In this document: piece by piece, positions 16,115 through 25,047 of the stretch
Numbering within the stretch: position 1 is the first letter of the stretch
Layout of the letters: the number at the start of each line of letters is the position of its first letter
Assembly: GCA_900109895.1 (NCBI GenBank)
Contig: FOBR01000015.1
Location: forward strand, 79,159-143,158
Direction: 5' to 3'
Length of the DNA: 64,000 nt
DNA from: a bacterium A37T11
GTDB taxonomy: Bacteria > Bacteroidota > Bacteroidia > Sphingobacteriales > Sphingobacteriaceae
Notes under the pieces: generated by a model
What the model saw: the letters and a program-made list of their open reading frames with translations, nothing else
What the model was told of the DNA's origin: nothing
Database searches by the model: none
Position numbers and translations under genes: made by a program

Positions 16115-18567
16115 GCAAAGATAGCCGGAAAGTTGGCAGGGTCTGCGTCGTGCATGATCTGGTAGGCTATCTCGATGACATCATCGGCTGATGGTTTTGA
16201 AAAATAATCACCATCCGAACCGTAAGGAGGCCGATGTGCCTTGGCAGTCAGTGTGCGTGGCTGGCCATCCAAATAATAATAGCCACCCTGTACTTCCAGA
16301 ATTTGCTGCAAAATAAAAGCCGAAGCGCCACCCGGCACATCCTCATCCACCACCAATAACCGGTTAGTTTTCTGAAGCGATTTAGCACAAAGATGGTCCA
16401 AATCAAAAGGCTGCAGGGTTTGAGGATCCACAATTTCAATCGAAATGCCCAATAATTCCAATTCCTGGGCTGCTTCCTGTACAATGCGCAGCGTAGATCC
16501 ATAAGAAACCACCGTGATATCCTTTCCCTCGCGAATAACTTCAGCTTTCCCTAAAGCAACTGTAAACTCACCCACATTCTCGGGTAAACGTTCTTTCAGG
16601 CGGTATCCATTTAAACATTCAATCACTAAGGCCGGTTCATCACCACGCAATAATAAATTATACATTCCTGCGGCCTGGGTCATGTTACGCGGTACACAAA
16701 TATGAATGCCCCGAAGCGATCCGAGAATCATGCTCATGGGAGACCCGGAGTGCCAAATACCTTCCAGCCGGTGCCCCCTTGTACGGATAATGAGTGGGGA
16801 TTTTTGTCCGCCTTTGGTTCGGTAACTTAAACTGGCCAGATCATCACTTAAAACAGTCAATCCATAGAGCAGGTAATCCAGGTATTGAATTTCAGCAATG
16901 GGGCGCAAACCACGCATAGCCATTCCCATGCCTTGTCCAATGATCGCGCTTTCCCGGATGCCGGTATCGAAGATCCGGTGTTCGCCAAAACGGGCCTGCA
17001 AGCCAGCGAACCCCTGGTTAACATCGCCTATGGCCCCCACATCTTCGCCGAAGGCCAATAACCGCGGATCCCTGTCAAAATTAGCCGCGAAACAGGCATT
17101 CAACACTTCACGTCCGTCCACAACACGCGTATCTTCGGGATAATCGGGCGGAACAACGGCCACTTTTAAGGGTGATTCATCCGTATCGGTAAACAGATGG
17201 GAATGGTAGCGGTCATTAATTGATCCTTGCTGGCCAGCATACCAGTTGATCAGTGCAGTCTTTTCGGCATTATCCGTATGCCTCAACACCCGTAAAACGC
17301 GGCGTATGGTGCTGTAAACCTCTTTTAAAGAAGGTTCAGCTGAAGTTTTTAGCTCATCCGTATAGAGTCGAACCGTGTCGTTATCAATAGCCGACAACAG
17401 AGATAAGGCAGCTGCTGACTCCTTTTTAATCGCAGCATTATAGTCGGCCCATGCACGGCGTTGTTCTTTCCTGACAAATTCTTTTGCTTCGCGTTCTAAT
17501 TGAAGCAACTCTTTATCGGTACTCAACCCTGAAGCAAGCATCCATTTACGCATTTGAACCAAGCAATCGAATTCCTGTTCCCAACTTAAGCGGTCTTTTG
17601 ATTTGTATCGCTCATGCGAACCAGAAGAGGAATGCCCCTGCGGCTGCGTCATTTCGGTCACATGGATCAGTACCGGAATGTGCTTTTCACGACAGAGGGT
17701 AATGGCCTGTTCATAAGTTTCACAGAGGCCTGGATAGTCCCAACCACGTACCTTAAATATTTCAAAACCGGCCCCTTTTTCATCTCGTTGAAATCCTTTG
17801 AGCACTTCAGAAATATCTTCTTTGGTCGTTTGAATTTTATTGGATACAGATATGCCGTAGCCATCATCCCAGATGGATATGGCTGCAGGTATTTGCATCA
17901 CACCTGCAGCATTAATTGCTTCAAGAAATACCCCTTCAGAGGTTGATGCATTTCCAATGGTTCCGAAGGCAACCTCATTGCCTTCTGATGAAAAATTATT
18001 TTGTCCGCGCAATTCCGGATGGTGCCGGTATATCTTGGAAGCCTGTGCCAGCCCAAGTAAGCGTGGAATCTGGCCACCCGTAGTTGAAATATCTGAAGCT
18101 GAATTGAACATCAGCGTTTGGTCTGCCCAGGATCCGTCTTCGGTTATATGGCGCGTAGAAAAATGACAATTCATTTGCCGTCCTGCGGATGACGGATCTG
18201 CTTCAAGGCTTGGATGCGCATATAATTGCGAAAAAAAAGCATAGATCGTAGTAATCCCGGCAGCGAAAACAAAGGTTTGATCCCGATAATAGCCCGATCT
18301 CCAATCACCCAATTTAAACACTTTGGCCATGGCCAGCTGAGCCACCTCCTTGCCGTCGCCGAAAATACCAAACTTAGCCTTCCCGGTTAGCACCTCTTTT
18401 CTACCCAGTAAACTTACTTGCCGGCTTTCAAACGCAACCTTATAGTCTTTAATGACAATATTTTTAAAATCATCAAAACTCAAAGCAGGAATTCCTGTAT
18501 CAGCCGGTTTAATATTGGTATGCTGCATCATAAATTTTTTGTATTCAGCGTTGACTCCCTGGACCAT
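16111..18567 (-). CDS. fused E1 alpha/beta 2-oxoacid dehydrogenase (thiamine diphosphate dependent)
   Basis: An 818-residue protein joining E1-alpha (about 30-420) and E1-beta (about 470-818) of a branched-chain/pyruvate-type 2-oxoacid dehydrogenase. The alpha part has GYYRDQTF and QMNCHF. Its thiamine diphosphate motif reads GNASTSEG (205-212) ... WDDGYGIS (233-240) rather than GDG...ENN. The beta part has AFGEDVGAIGDVNQGFAGL, DTGIRESAIIGQGMGMAMRG, EIQYLDYL and VVDEDVPGG. It oxidatively decarboxylates 2-oxoacids with E2 and E3 partners that are not nearby. It is convergent with the ROK gene, their stops overlapping by 4 bp. Which 2-oxoacid it uses cannot be read from sequence. Confidence 0.92.
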   Translation of the reverse strand: MVQGVNAEYKKFMMQHTNIKPADTGIPALSFDDFKNIVIKDYKVAFESRQVSLLGRKEVLTGKAKFGIFGDGKEVAQLAMAKVFKLGDWRSGYYRDQTFVFAAGITTIYAFFSQLYAHPSLEADPSSAGRQMNCHFSTRHITEDGSWADQTLMFNSASDISTTGGQIPRLLGLAQASKIYRHHPELRGQNNFSSEGNEVAFGTIGNASTSEGVFLEAINAAGVMQIPAAISIWDDGYGISVSNKIQTTKEDISEVLKGFQRDEKGAGFEIFKVRGWDYPGLCETYEQAITLCREKHIPVLIHVTEMTQPQGHSSSGSHERYKSKDRLSWEQEFDCLVQMRKWMLASGLSTDKELLQLEREAKEFVRKEQRRAWADYNAAIKKESAAALSLLSAIDNDTVRLYTDELKTSAEPSLKEVYSTIRRVLRVLRHTDNAEKTALINWYAGQQGSINDRYHSHLFTDTDESPLKVAVVPPDYPEDTRVVDGREVLNACFAANFDRDPRLLAFGEDVGAIGDVNQGFAGLQARFGEHRIFDTGIRESAIIGQGMGMAMRGLRPIAEIQYLDYLLYGLTVLSDDLASLSYRTKGGQKSPLIIRTRGHRLEGIWHSGSPMSMILGSLRGIHICVPRNMTQAAGMYNLLLRGDEPALVIECLNGYRLKERLPENVGEFTVALGKAEVIREGKDITVVSYGSTLRIVQEAAQELELLGISIEIVDPQTLQPFDLDHLCAKSLQKTNRLLVVDEDVPGGASAFILQQILEVQGGYYYLDGQPRTLTAKAHRPPYGSDGDYFSKPSADDVIEIAYQIMHDADPANFPAIFA

Positions 18568-18806
18568 TCAGATTTCAAAAGGCCCAAAAATATAAAAATT
18601 ATGATTAGTTTTGAAACTAACCGCTCAAACTTGTACAAATATTTACTTAACGTAATTTAAAAGTACTTTATGTTGCCTGTAACAAATTCAAGGCAATTAT
18701 TATTTTGGTAAAATAGATAACAGGGAATCTGTATATTTGCACTAAGAAAAACAAAATAACAAGCTAATATTTAACCGCTGAGCATTAAAAAAATAAAATT
18801 TAAAAA

Positions 18807-19187
18807 ATGAAGAAGCTATTGATACTAGGTCTCATGCATGTGGCATTTATTGGGTTTAGCGCCTTTCAAACCCAAAGCAATGCCGAATTCAAATTTGAAA
18901 ACGAAACGCATGACTTCGGAAAGATCCCTCAAGGGAAACCGGTTACTTTTGAATTTAAATTTGCCAATGTAGGTACCGAACCGATTATCATCAGCAAGGT
19001 TGAATCGACCTGTGGATGTACCGTTCCAAAATATACCCAGGCACCTATTAAACCAGGCGATAGTGGGTCCATTAATGTAACCTATAATGCATCAGCCGTA
19101 TCCCATTTTTCCAAATCTGTTCGTGTCTTTTCCAACACTAAAACACCGGTTAAATCTTTATATATAAAAGGAGAAGTAACTAATTAA
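18807..19187 (+). CDS. DUF1573 domain protein, exported
   Basis: A 126-residue protein with a signal peptide (hydrophobic 5-20, cleavage near FQTQS) and one Ig-like DUF1573 domain: FENETHDFGKIPQGKPVTFEFKFANVG, then VESTCGCTVPKY with the family cysteine pair, and PIKPGDSGSINVTYNA. These Bacteroidota proteins are periplasmic or surface exposed; function is unknown. A TATATTTG box (18732-18739) lies 67 bp upstream. A terminator follows at 19206-19240, so the gene appears monocistronic. Confidence 0.92.
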   Translation: MKKLLILGLMHVAFIGFSAFQTQSNAEFKFENETHDFGKIPQGKPVTFEFKFANVGTEPIIISKVESTCGCTVPKYTQAPIKPGDSGSINVTYNASAVSHFSKSVRVFSNTKTPVKSLYIKGEVTN

Positions 19188-19205
19188 ATTAACTAGTTTT
19201 TATAT

Positions 19206-19240
19206 AAGGCTGCCCGAGACCATTGGGTAGCCTTTTTTTT
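19206..19240 (+). terminator. Rho-independent terminator after DUF1573 gene
   Basis: AAGGCTGCCC (19206-19215) pairs with GGGTAGCCTT with one G-T, loop 9 nt, followed by a run of Ts. Confidence 0.88.
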
Positions 19241-19270
19241 TAAAAAGAAAATTTTTCATTACACATAAAA

Positions 19271-20467
19271 ATGCCACAAATTTCGCAAAAAGGCTTGCAA
19301 ATGCCTGCGTCCCCCATCCGTAAATTAAGCCCTTATGCCGATCAGGCAAAACGCGAAGGGAAAAAAGTTTATCACCTAAACATAGGCCAGCCTGATATTG
19401 AAACTCCACAGATCATGTTGGACGCTATTAAAAACATTTCTTTTAGAGTTTGGGCCTATACATCTTCCGAGGGCAATGCCTCCTACCGCCAAAAACTAAG
19501 TGCCTATTATAACAAATTAGGCTATAATATCGGTCCGGAACATCTTCTGGTGACCAATGGCGGATCGGAAGCCATTACCATCGCCATGCAAACGTGTATG
19601 GATCCAGGTGATGAGATCATTATCCCGGAGCCATTCTATGCCAACTACAACGGTTTTGCGTGTATGGCCGGCATTGAGGTAAAGCCCATTTTATCCACTA
19701 TAGAAAGCGGCTTTGCCCTACCACCTATCAGCAAATTTGAAGAGTTAATCAGTCAAAAAACAAAGGCCATTTGCATTTGTAATCCGAATAATCCCACTGG
19801 TTATTTATATTCCCGCGAAGAAATGGAAGCACTCCGGGATTTATGCCTTCGTCACGATCTTTATTTATTTGCCGATGAAGCGTATCGTGAATTTTGCTAC
19901 GATGGCCGGGAATTTATCTCGCCAATGCATCTGGATGGACTTGAACAACATGTCATCATTTTTGATACCGTATCCAAACGATACAGTGCCTGCGGCGCAC
20001 GATTAGGTTGTTTGCTAACAAAAAATAAGCATATTTTGGCTACGGCTTTAAAATTTGCACAGGCGCGTTTAAGCCCACCATCCGTCGCACAAATTGCAGC
20101 AGAAGCGGCCATTGATACTCCGGATGACTATTTTATTCGCGTAAAAGAAGAATATACTGCGCGCCGAAACTTGCTTGTTGATGGTTTAAATGCCATTCCA
20201 GGTGTTTATTGTCCCATACCTGGTGGTGCCTTTTATGTGGTCGCTAAATTACCGATCGATGATGCTGACCGTTTTTGCCAGTGGATGCTGGAGGAATTCG
20301 ACTACCAAAATGAAACCGTCATGATGGCCCCCGCCACCGGCTTTTATAGCACACAAGGCGCAGGAAAAGATGAAGTCAGGCTGGCTTATGTACTAAATCA
20401 AGAAGATCTGAAGAAAGCTTTGATTTGTTTGGATAAAGGACTCTTGAAATATCAGGATAGATTATGA
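19271..20467 (+). CDS. pyridoxal-phosphate aminotransferase, class I/II
   Basis: A 398-residue fold-type I aminotransferase. Recognisable elements are LNIGQPDIETP (substrate loop), VTNGGSEAITIAMQTCMDPGDEIIIPEPFYANY, CNPNNPTGYLYSREE, the FADEAYREFCYDG aspartate that contacts the cofactor, and the lysine in TVSKRYSACGARLG. It resembles aspartate/aromatic aminotransferases; given the nearby phenylalanine pathway, transamination of prephenate or phenylpyruvate is possible but unproven. It stands between the DUF1573 terminator and the tmRNA, transcribed alone. Confidence 0.9.
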   Translation: MPQISQKGLQMPASPIRKLSPYADQAKREGKKVYHLNIGQPDIETPQIMLDAIKNISFRVWAYTSSEGNASYRQKLSAYYNKLGYNIGPEHLLVTNGGSEAITIAMQTCMDPGDEIIIPEPFYANYNGFACMAGIEVKPILSTIESGFALPPISKFEELISQKTKAICICNPNNPTGYLYSREEMEALRDLCLRHDLYLFADEAYREFCYDGREFISPMHLDGLEQHVIIFDTVSKRYSACGARLGCLLTKNKHILATALKFAQARLSPPSVAQIAAEAAIDTPDDYFIRVKEEYTARRNLLVDGLNAIPGVYCPIPGGAFYVVAKLPIDDADRFCQWMLEEFDYQNETVMMAPATGFYSTQGAGKDEVRLAYVLNQEDLKKALICLDKGLLKYQDRL

Positions 20468-20510
20468 ATTATGAATGGATTTTCATAATAAATTCTTAAA
20501 TTTGCAAACT

Positions 20511-20876
20511 GGGTCCGACCGGAATTGACAGGATGGAGACCGTTGTGTAAGCATGCAGCGCGTTGTGAGTATGGCGCTTAAATATCAACTTTCAACTTTT
20601 TAAATGGCGAAAATAACTACGCCTTAGCTGCCTAATTTAGAATTAGTTTAGCTTTTGTCCCGTTTAGGTGCTGTTCTGTAGCTTAAACAACCGGGGCATC
20701 GAATTTCAGAACTGGTTGGTTTATTGCTGCGATAAGCCAATAAGAAACAGCAGCTACGGAAGAAGGCTAAGGCAAGCAACCGGCCTGTCCCTTCCCGACA
20801 ATTAAACGTTTGCTAAGCATGTAGAAAGCGCAAACAGTACCATGACTGGACGAGAGTTCGAATCTCTCCGGATCCA
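20511..20876 (+). ncRNA. ssrA: transfer-messenger RNA (tmRNA)
   Basis: The 5' end GGGTCCG pairs with the 3' end CGGATCC plus discriminator A to form the alanyl acceptor stem; the T-arm GAGAGTTCGAATCTCT precedes it. The tag reading frame at 20603-20635 encodes NGENNYALAA followed by TAA, ending in the ALAA degradation signal. It rescues stalled ribosomes with SmpB. The TAAATTTG box (20497-20504) ends 6 nt before the RNA. CCA is not encoded. The 3' end is repeated downstream at 21001. Confidence 0.97.
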
Positions 20877-21050
20877 CAGATTATAGAAAGCCCCTTTTTA
20901 GGGGCTTTTTGGTACAATATTCCCGGAGAGAAGAGAACTCGAAAAGAGAGTTCGAACATTTTCTGAGCGGCCAAGAGCATGGGCTGTGAGCGACGCGATC
21001 AATCTCTCCGGATCCACAGATTATAGAAAGCCCCTTTTTAGGGGCTTTTT
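20861..21050 (+). repeat. 50-bp exact direct repeat of the tmRNA 3' end (att-like scar)
   Basis: Positions 20861-20910 and 21001-21050 are identical over 50 bp and include the tmRNA T-arm 3' strand, acceptor 3' strand and terminator. The 90 bp between them contain no gene and look unlike either flank. tmRNA genes are classic integration targets of tyrosine integrases, which regenerate the gene's 3' end and leave a direct repeat, so this looks like the residue of an element that has been lost. Confidence 0.8.
20887..20910 (+). terminator. Rho-independent terminator of ssrA
   Basis: AAAGCCCC, loop TTTTTA, GGGGCTTT, then more Ts. An identical hairpin recurs at 21027-21050. Confidence 0.93.
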
Positions 21051-21274
21051 TTGGTATATTTACTACCTCTTTCCTTTTTAATACAATAAAATCTCCCCTT
21101 AAACGTTACAATACTATAAATTCATACATTTGTTAGTTGACTGTTGATAAGCAATATGCTCCCCGCATAGGTCGCTGTCAATAAAAAGCCAACATGCCGG
21201 AAACCGGTTTAATCGGATTCCGGCTTTTTATAAAATTTCTTTTAAATATATAAGTACTTACATATATTTGACAC
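21051..21274 (+). promoter_or_regulatory. ssrA-marR intergenic region: terminator, palindrome and marR promoter
   Basis: A hairpin GCCGGAA (21196-21202) / TTCCGGC (21218-21224) plus five Ts forms a terminator. It lies about 65 nt after a TACATTTG box (21125-21132), so a short transcript could arise here. TATATTTG at 21263-21270 ends 4 nt before the marR ATG (leaderless). The 10-bp perfect palindrome TAAGTACTTA (21251-21260) lies just upstream of this box and is a plausible MarR operator. Confidence 0.55.
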
Positions 21275-21769
21275 ATGGATTTTTATCAGCAATTAGGCTA
21301 CCTGATATTGGGGACTCGCCTGCGTCGGTTAAGTGAATACTTCCTGTCAGAAGTTAATAAAGTATACCAGCAAAGAGGAATTGCTTTTGAAGCCAGTTGG
21401 TTTCCGGTATTTTATATCCTATCTAAGGAAAAAGCAGTAACGATTAAAACCATCTCCGACCAACTACAGGTATCCCACTCAGCGATGAGCCAATTGGTGG
21501 CAAGCTTAAAGAAAAAGGGCTGGTTAAAAAGCCAAACACACGGAAAGGACGCCCGGCAACAAATGATCCAGCTGACGGAGGCTGGTGAGGACCTTCTTGA
21601 ACAGATAAAATCAGTTTGGCAGGACATAACTGGCGCCATGCAACAACTTGATGAAAACAATACTGCAGTACACGCCTTATTGCCGGCAATCGAAGCCCTG
21701 GAAAAAGCATTTGCATCACAGGCACTCAGTGACCAGATCCTACATATAGAACCAGAACATGCTATTTAA
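21275..21769 (+). CDS. MarR-family winged-helix transcriptional regulator
   Basis: A 164-residue protein with the MarR fold: dimerisation helices at the N-terminus and a winged helix around residues 50-100 (VTIKTISDQLQVSHSAMSQLVASLKKKGWLKSQTHGKDARQQMIQLTEAG), including the recognition helix SHSAMSQLVASL and a wing with DAR. It overlaps hutH by 11 bp, so regulator and histidine ammonia-lyase are co-transcribed and coupled. It probably controls its own operon through the palindrome at 21251-21260, with histidine or urocanate as possible ligand (inference). Confidence 0.92.
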   Translation: MDFYQQLGYLILGTRLRRLSEYFLSEVNKVYQQRGIAFEASWFPVFYILSKEKAVTIKTISDQLQVSHSAMSQLVASLKKKGWLKSQTHGKDARQQMIQLTEAGEDLLEQIKSVWQDITGAMQQLDENNTAVHALLPAIEALEKAFASQALSDQILHIEPEHAI

Positions 21770-23321
21770 CTACGGCAAAGACCAGCTGACCATTGGCAAG
21801 GCCATGGCAATGGCAAACGGTAAACTAAAAGGGATTATCAGTGAGCAGGCCAAGAAACAGGTGGCCGCTTCCTGCGCCCATGTTGATGAAATGGTAAGCC
21901 ATAACGAGGTAGTATATGGCATCAATACAGGCTTTGGCCCGCTGTGCGACACCATCATCTCTGCTGATGACACCAGCACTCTTCAACACAACTTATTAAA
22001 AAGCCATTCCGTGGGAGTGGGTAACCCTATCCCTGTTGAGGTAGCTAAGCTAATGATGATCATCAAGGTACATGCACTATCCCAAGGCTACTCTGGTATA
22101 AGGCTGCAAACCTTAGAACGCATTCTTTGGATGATAGACCACAATGTGATCCCCGTTGTGCCGGAAAAAGGGTCTGTGGGTGCATCGGGCGATCTGGCGC
22201 CCCTCTCCCATTTATTCCTACCGCTCATAGGGCTGGGCGAAGTGTATGATAATGGCCAGCGGTGCGCTACAGCCGAACTCCTGGCAAAGGAAGGACTGCA
22301 AGCGTTGATGTTGGGGCCAAAGGAAGGACTCGCATTAATTAATGGCACACAGTTTATCGCGGCTTTTGCTGTCCGTGCCGTCTATCGGTTACACAATGCC
22401 CTCAACGCAGCAGACCTGGCCGGGGCGCTTTCGCTGGAAGGTTTGATGGGATCTTACCGCCCGTTTGACGCTCGGCTGCATTCCATCCGGCCATTTGCCG
22501 GCAATCAATTGGTTGCCCACCGTTTGTGGGCCTTATTACAACCGTCACAAATAGCAAACTCACATCCCGACTGTGGCAGGGTACAAGACCCCTACTCGTT
22601 GCGTTGCATGCCGCAGGTACACGGAGCCTCCCGCACGGCCTGGCATCACCTCAAAGAGCTGACTGAAATTGAGATCAATGCCGTAACAGACAACCCTATT
22701 ATCCTCGGTAGCCACGACAACATCAGCGGAGGCAACTTTCATGGACAGCCGCTGGCTTTGCCAATAGACTATGCCACAGTGGCTGCAGCCGAACTGGGCA
22801 ACATTTCAGACCGCCGATGCTACCTCATCATTGAGGGGCGCTACGGTCTGCCCAAACTTTTGATAGCCGATGCAGGCCTCAACTCCGGATTTATGATCCC
22901 GCAATATACTACCGCAGCATTGGTTTCTGAAAACAAAGGGCTGTGTTTTCCGTCCAGTGCAGACAGTATTCCCACTTCGCTGGGTCAGGAAGATCACGTA
23001 TCCATGGGTTCCATAGGCGCCCGTAAACTCAACCAAGTCATTGACAATTTAGAATACATCCTGGCCATTGAGCTGCTGTATGCCGCCCAAGCAGTTGATT
23101 TCCGACGCCCGCTGAAGACCTCGCCCATTCTTGAAAATGTGCACGCGCAAGTGCGGGAGCTGGCTTCTTTTGCAACCGCAGATCGGGTTTTTGCCGATGA
23201 TATCAACGCACTCCAAGGGCTGGTAAGCAGCGGCCGCCTGGTACATACAGCCCATGAACTAGCTAAAGATCTAAAAATTCAGTTAGACGGAAATTATCAT
23301 GACGCTTTTAGCATTTATTGA
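21759..23321 (+). CDS. hutH: histidine ammonia-lyase
   Basis: A 520-residue aromatic amino acid ammonia-lyase. The Ala-Ser-Gly triplet that cyclises into the MIO prosthetic group is at 142-144 within VGASGDLAPLSH. Tyr53 lies in VVYGINTGFG. The specificity-position pair SH at 82-83 fits histidine rather than tyrosine or phenylalanine lyases. It deaminates histidine to urocanate, the first step of histidine use. hutU, hutI and hutG/F are not in this window, so the rest of the pathway must be elsewhere. The gene start overlaps marR. Confidence 0.95.
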   Translation: MLFNYGKDQLTIGKAMAMANGKLKGIISEQAKKQVAASCAHVDEMVSHNEVVYGINTGFGPLCDTIISADDTSTLQHNLLKSHSVGVGNPIPVEVAKLMMIIKVHALSQGYSGIRLQTLERILWMIDHNVIPVVPEKGSVGASGDLAPLSHLFLPLIGLGEVYDNGQRCATAELLAKEGLQALMLGPKEGLALINGTQFIAAFAVRAVYRLHNALNAADLAGALSLEGLMGSYRPFDARLHSIRPFAGNQLVAHRLWALLQPSQIANSHPDCGRVQDPYSLRCMPQVHGASRTAWHHLKELTEIEINAVTDNPIILGSHDNISGGNFHGQPLALPIDYATVAAAELGNISDRRCYLIIEGRYGLPKLLIADAGLNSGFMIPQYTTAALVSENKGLCFPSSADSIPTSLGQEDHVSMGSIGARKLNQVIDNLEYILAIELLYAAQAVDFRRPLKTSPILENVHAQVRELASFATADRVFADDINALQGLVSSGRLVHTAHELAKDLKIQLDGNYHDAFSIY

Positions 23322-23393
23322 ACAATCGCCAGCCATCCGCACTATACCGCTTGCGGATATTGCGGAGCTAAAACAAACTAGCGGCTGCTATCC

Positions 23394-23900
23394 TTATTTT
23401 CTGGCCTCAGCATCATTCAGCACGCGCTGAACTTCGTCAACGACCGATTTAGCTGTACCGAGCATTTTCTCGTTGCCTTGGAACGCCGCATCCATCAGGA
23501 CATGCTTGCTTTTTTCTTTATAATTAAACTCCAGGAAATAGCGGGCTGATTTTTTCTTACCTTGATTGCGCACCGAGTCGGGCGCAGTCATATCATCCGG
23601 CAAATTCCAAAAGCCAAGGTTGGCAGCCTTTCCATGCAGGTATTGCAGGTCATCTTTGCGCAACCTTACGGTGGTCACTACAAGAGAATCGCGGTTGTTG
23701 AGGTATTGGTACCGGCCGGTCTTTGAATCATACTGGTTTATCAGGGTATCACCATCACCATATTTTAGCACAATAGACTGAAAATCTGCAAAACGATAGG
23801 GTGCATTTTTAAACATCTGGCTGTAATAATAATAGCAGTACAGTAAAAAGGGTATCACAATACACCCTATTAAAAATATTTTTTTTGCCCCTTGACTCAT
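23394..23900 (-). CDS. hypothetical protein with one N-terminal membrane anchor
   Basis: 168 residues from the ATG at 23900 (three extra residues if started at 23909). Residues about 6-24 are a single hydrophobic segment; the rest is a soluble extracytoplasmic domain with two tryptophan-containing patches (LGFWNLPDDMTAP) and a lysine-rich C-terminus ending in a helix (SVVDEVQRVLNDAEARK). I do not recognise the family. It is divergent from the sigma factor gene (69 bp between starts) and convergent with hutH. The start at 23900 is preferred because it is followed directly by SQGAKK and the helix. Confidence 0.7.
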   Translation of the reverse strand: MSQGAKKIFLIGCIVIPFLLYCYYYYSQMFKNAPYRFADFQSIVLKYGDGDTLINQYDSKTGRYQYLNNRDSLVVTTVRLRKDDLQYLHGKAANLGFWNLPDDMTAPDSVRNQGKKKSARYFLEFNYKEKSKHVLMDAAFQGNEKMLGTAKSVVDEVQRVLNDAEARK

Positions 23901-23969
23901 AGGGCGCAAAAGTACGTAATTTTAGCCATTTGTAACATCATAACGTTAAACTCGTCTAATCACCCGAAC

Positions 23970-24467
23970 ATGAGTCAAAACCAGCGTTTATTTAAGGAAT
24001 TGTTTGAGCAGAACTCCCGTAAGATATACCATCTGTGCTACGGGTATACCGGCGACAGCGATTCGGCCAATGACCTGGTGCAGGAAACGTTTATCAAAGT
24101 TTGGCAAAACCTGGATAAATTCCGGAACCAATCGCAACTTTCAACCTGGATCTACCGCATCGCGGTAAATACCTGCCTCACCCATTTGCGGGGAGAAAAA
24201 CGAAAGTTAACGGAAGAGCTCAATGATCACCTAATTGAAAACTACACGGAGGAGTCGTCTGAAAAGCAGGAACAGATTAACCTGTTATATAAATGCATTG
24301 CTCAACTTGAGGAAAATGAACGAATTATTATTACCATGGTTCTGGATGAGTTACCATATCCTGAAATAGCAGAAATATCGGGCATTTCTGAAGGAAATCT
24401 CCGCGTAAAGATTCATCGCATCAAACAGAAGCTGGCTTCGATATACAACAAGTATGAAAGATTTTGA
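23970..24467 (+). CDS. ECF-type RNA polymerase sigma factor
   Basis: A 165-residue extracytoplasmic-function sigma factor. Region 2 (FKELFEQNSRKIYHLCYGYTGDSDSANDLVQETFIKVWQNL ... LSTWIYRIAVNTCLTHLR) binds the -10 element and core polymerase. Region 4 (IITMVLDELPYPEIAEISGISEGNLRVKIHRIKQKL) is the -35 helix-turn-helix. ATG 23970 is chosen because the family starts a few residues before FKELF; a longer frame from 23892 would extend through promoter DNA. The next gene overlaps by 14 bp and encodes a membrane protein, the usual sigma/anti-sigma layout. Confidence 0.94.
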   Translation: MSQNQRLFKELFEQNSRKIYHLCYGYTGDSDSANDLVQETFIKVWQNLDKFRNQSQLSTWIYRIAVNTCLTHLRGEKRKLTEELNDHLIENYTEESSEKQEQINLLYKCIAQLEENERIIITMVLDELPYPEIAEISGISEGNLRVKIHRIKQKLASIYNKYERF

Positions 24468-25047
24468 TGAAATAAAGCAACTGTGGCACGTACAGGAAAC
24501 TTCCGCTGGCCCCCTGTTTAAAGATGTGACCAAAGCCGTAAGGGAAACAGGCAAAGGGTATGCACAAAAATTGCTGGTGCAGACCCTAAGCGTTGCTGTG
24601 GTACTTATCGCCCTATTGGCTATCTGGATATGGGTGCCTTTTTTAACCTGGACTGCACACCTATCCCTCCTCATTATTAGTGTGTGTGTCGGTTATTACT
24701 TAACTGTGCAGTGGCGGGACTATCAGCGCATCAAAGACAGCAGCGCTTTACTTGGTGAACCCGAAAAATACCTGGAATATGTAAAAAGCTACCAGGCCAG
24801 CCGATATAAATTAAATACCCGCAACTACCTCATCTATCTATGCTGCATCAGTCTGGCCATTGGTATTTATGGAATAGAAATGTATTTTATGATGTCAACT
24901 GTTGTATTCTGCGCGTATATGGCATTTACAATTGCGTGGATCGCCGCGTGCTATTTCATTTTTATGAAAGCCTATATGAAACGGGAAAACCAGCGCCTTC
25001 AGGACATCATCAGCCAGCTGGAGCATATCCGGAAACAGTTTCAGTAG
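24454..25047 (+). CDS. four-helix membrane protein, possible partner of the ECF sigma factor
   Basis: A 197-residue protein with hydrophobic segments at about 47-66, 70-86, 127-147 and 151-171, a short cytoplasmic N-terminus (MKDFDEIKQLWHVQET) and a charged C-terminal coiled coil (KRENQRLQDIISQLEHIRKQF). The N-terminal pattern is common in Bacteroidota proteins encoded directly after ECF sigma genes. The 14-bp overlap with the sigma gene implies translational coupling. An anti-sigma role is an inference; no zinc-binding anti-sigma motif is visible. Confidence 0.75.
   Translation: MKDFDEIKQLWHVQETSAGPLFKDVTKAVRETGKGYAQKLLVQTLSVAVVLIALLAIWIWVPFLTWTAHLSLLIISVCVGYYLTVQWRDYQRIKDSSALLGEPEKYLEYVKSYQASRYKLNTRNYLIYLCCISLAIGIYGIEMYFMMSTVVFCAYMAFTIAWIAACYFIFMKAYMKRENQRLQDIISQLEHIRKQFQ

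Noticed and set aside
21138..21229. Independent small RNA between ssrA scar and marR
   Set aside because: A TACATTTG box and a terminator are present, but no -33 element or clear structure besides the terminator; insufficient to call.
23892..23969. Longer N-terminus of the ECF sigma factor
   Set aside because: The additional 26 residues are unlike sigma factors and cover the intergenic promoter region; ATG 23970 matches the family.
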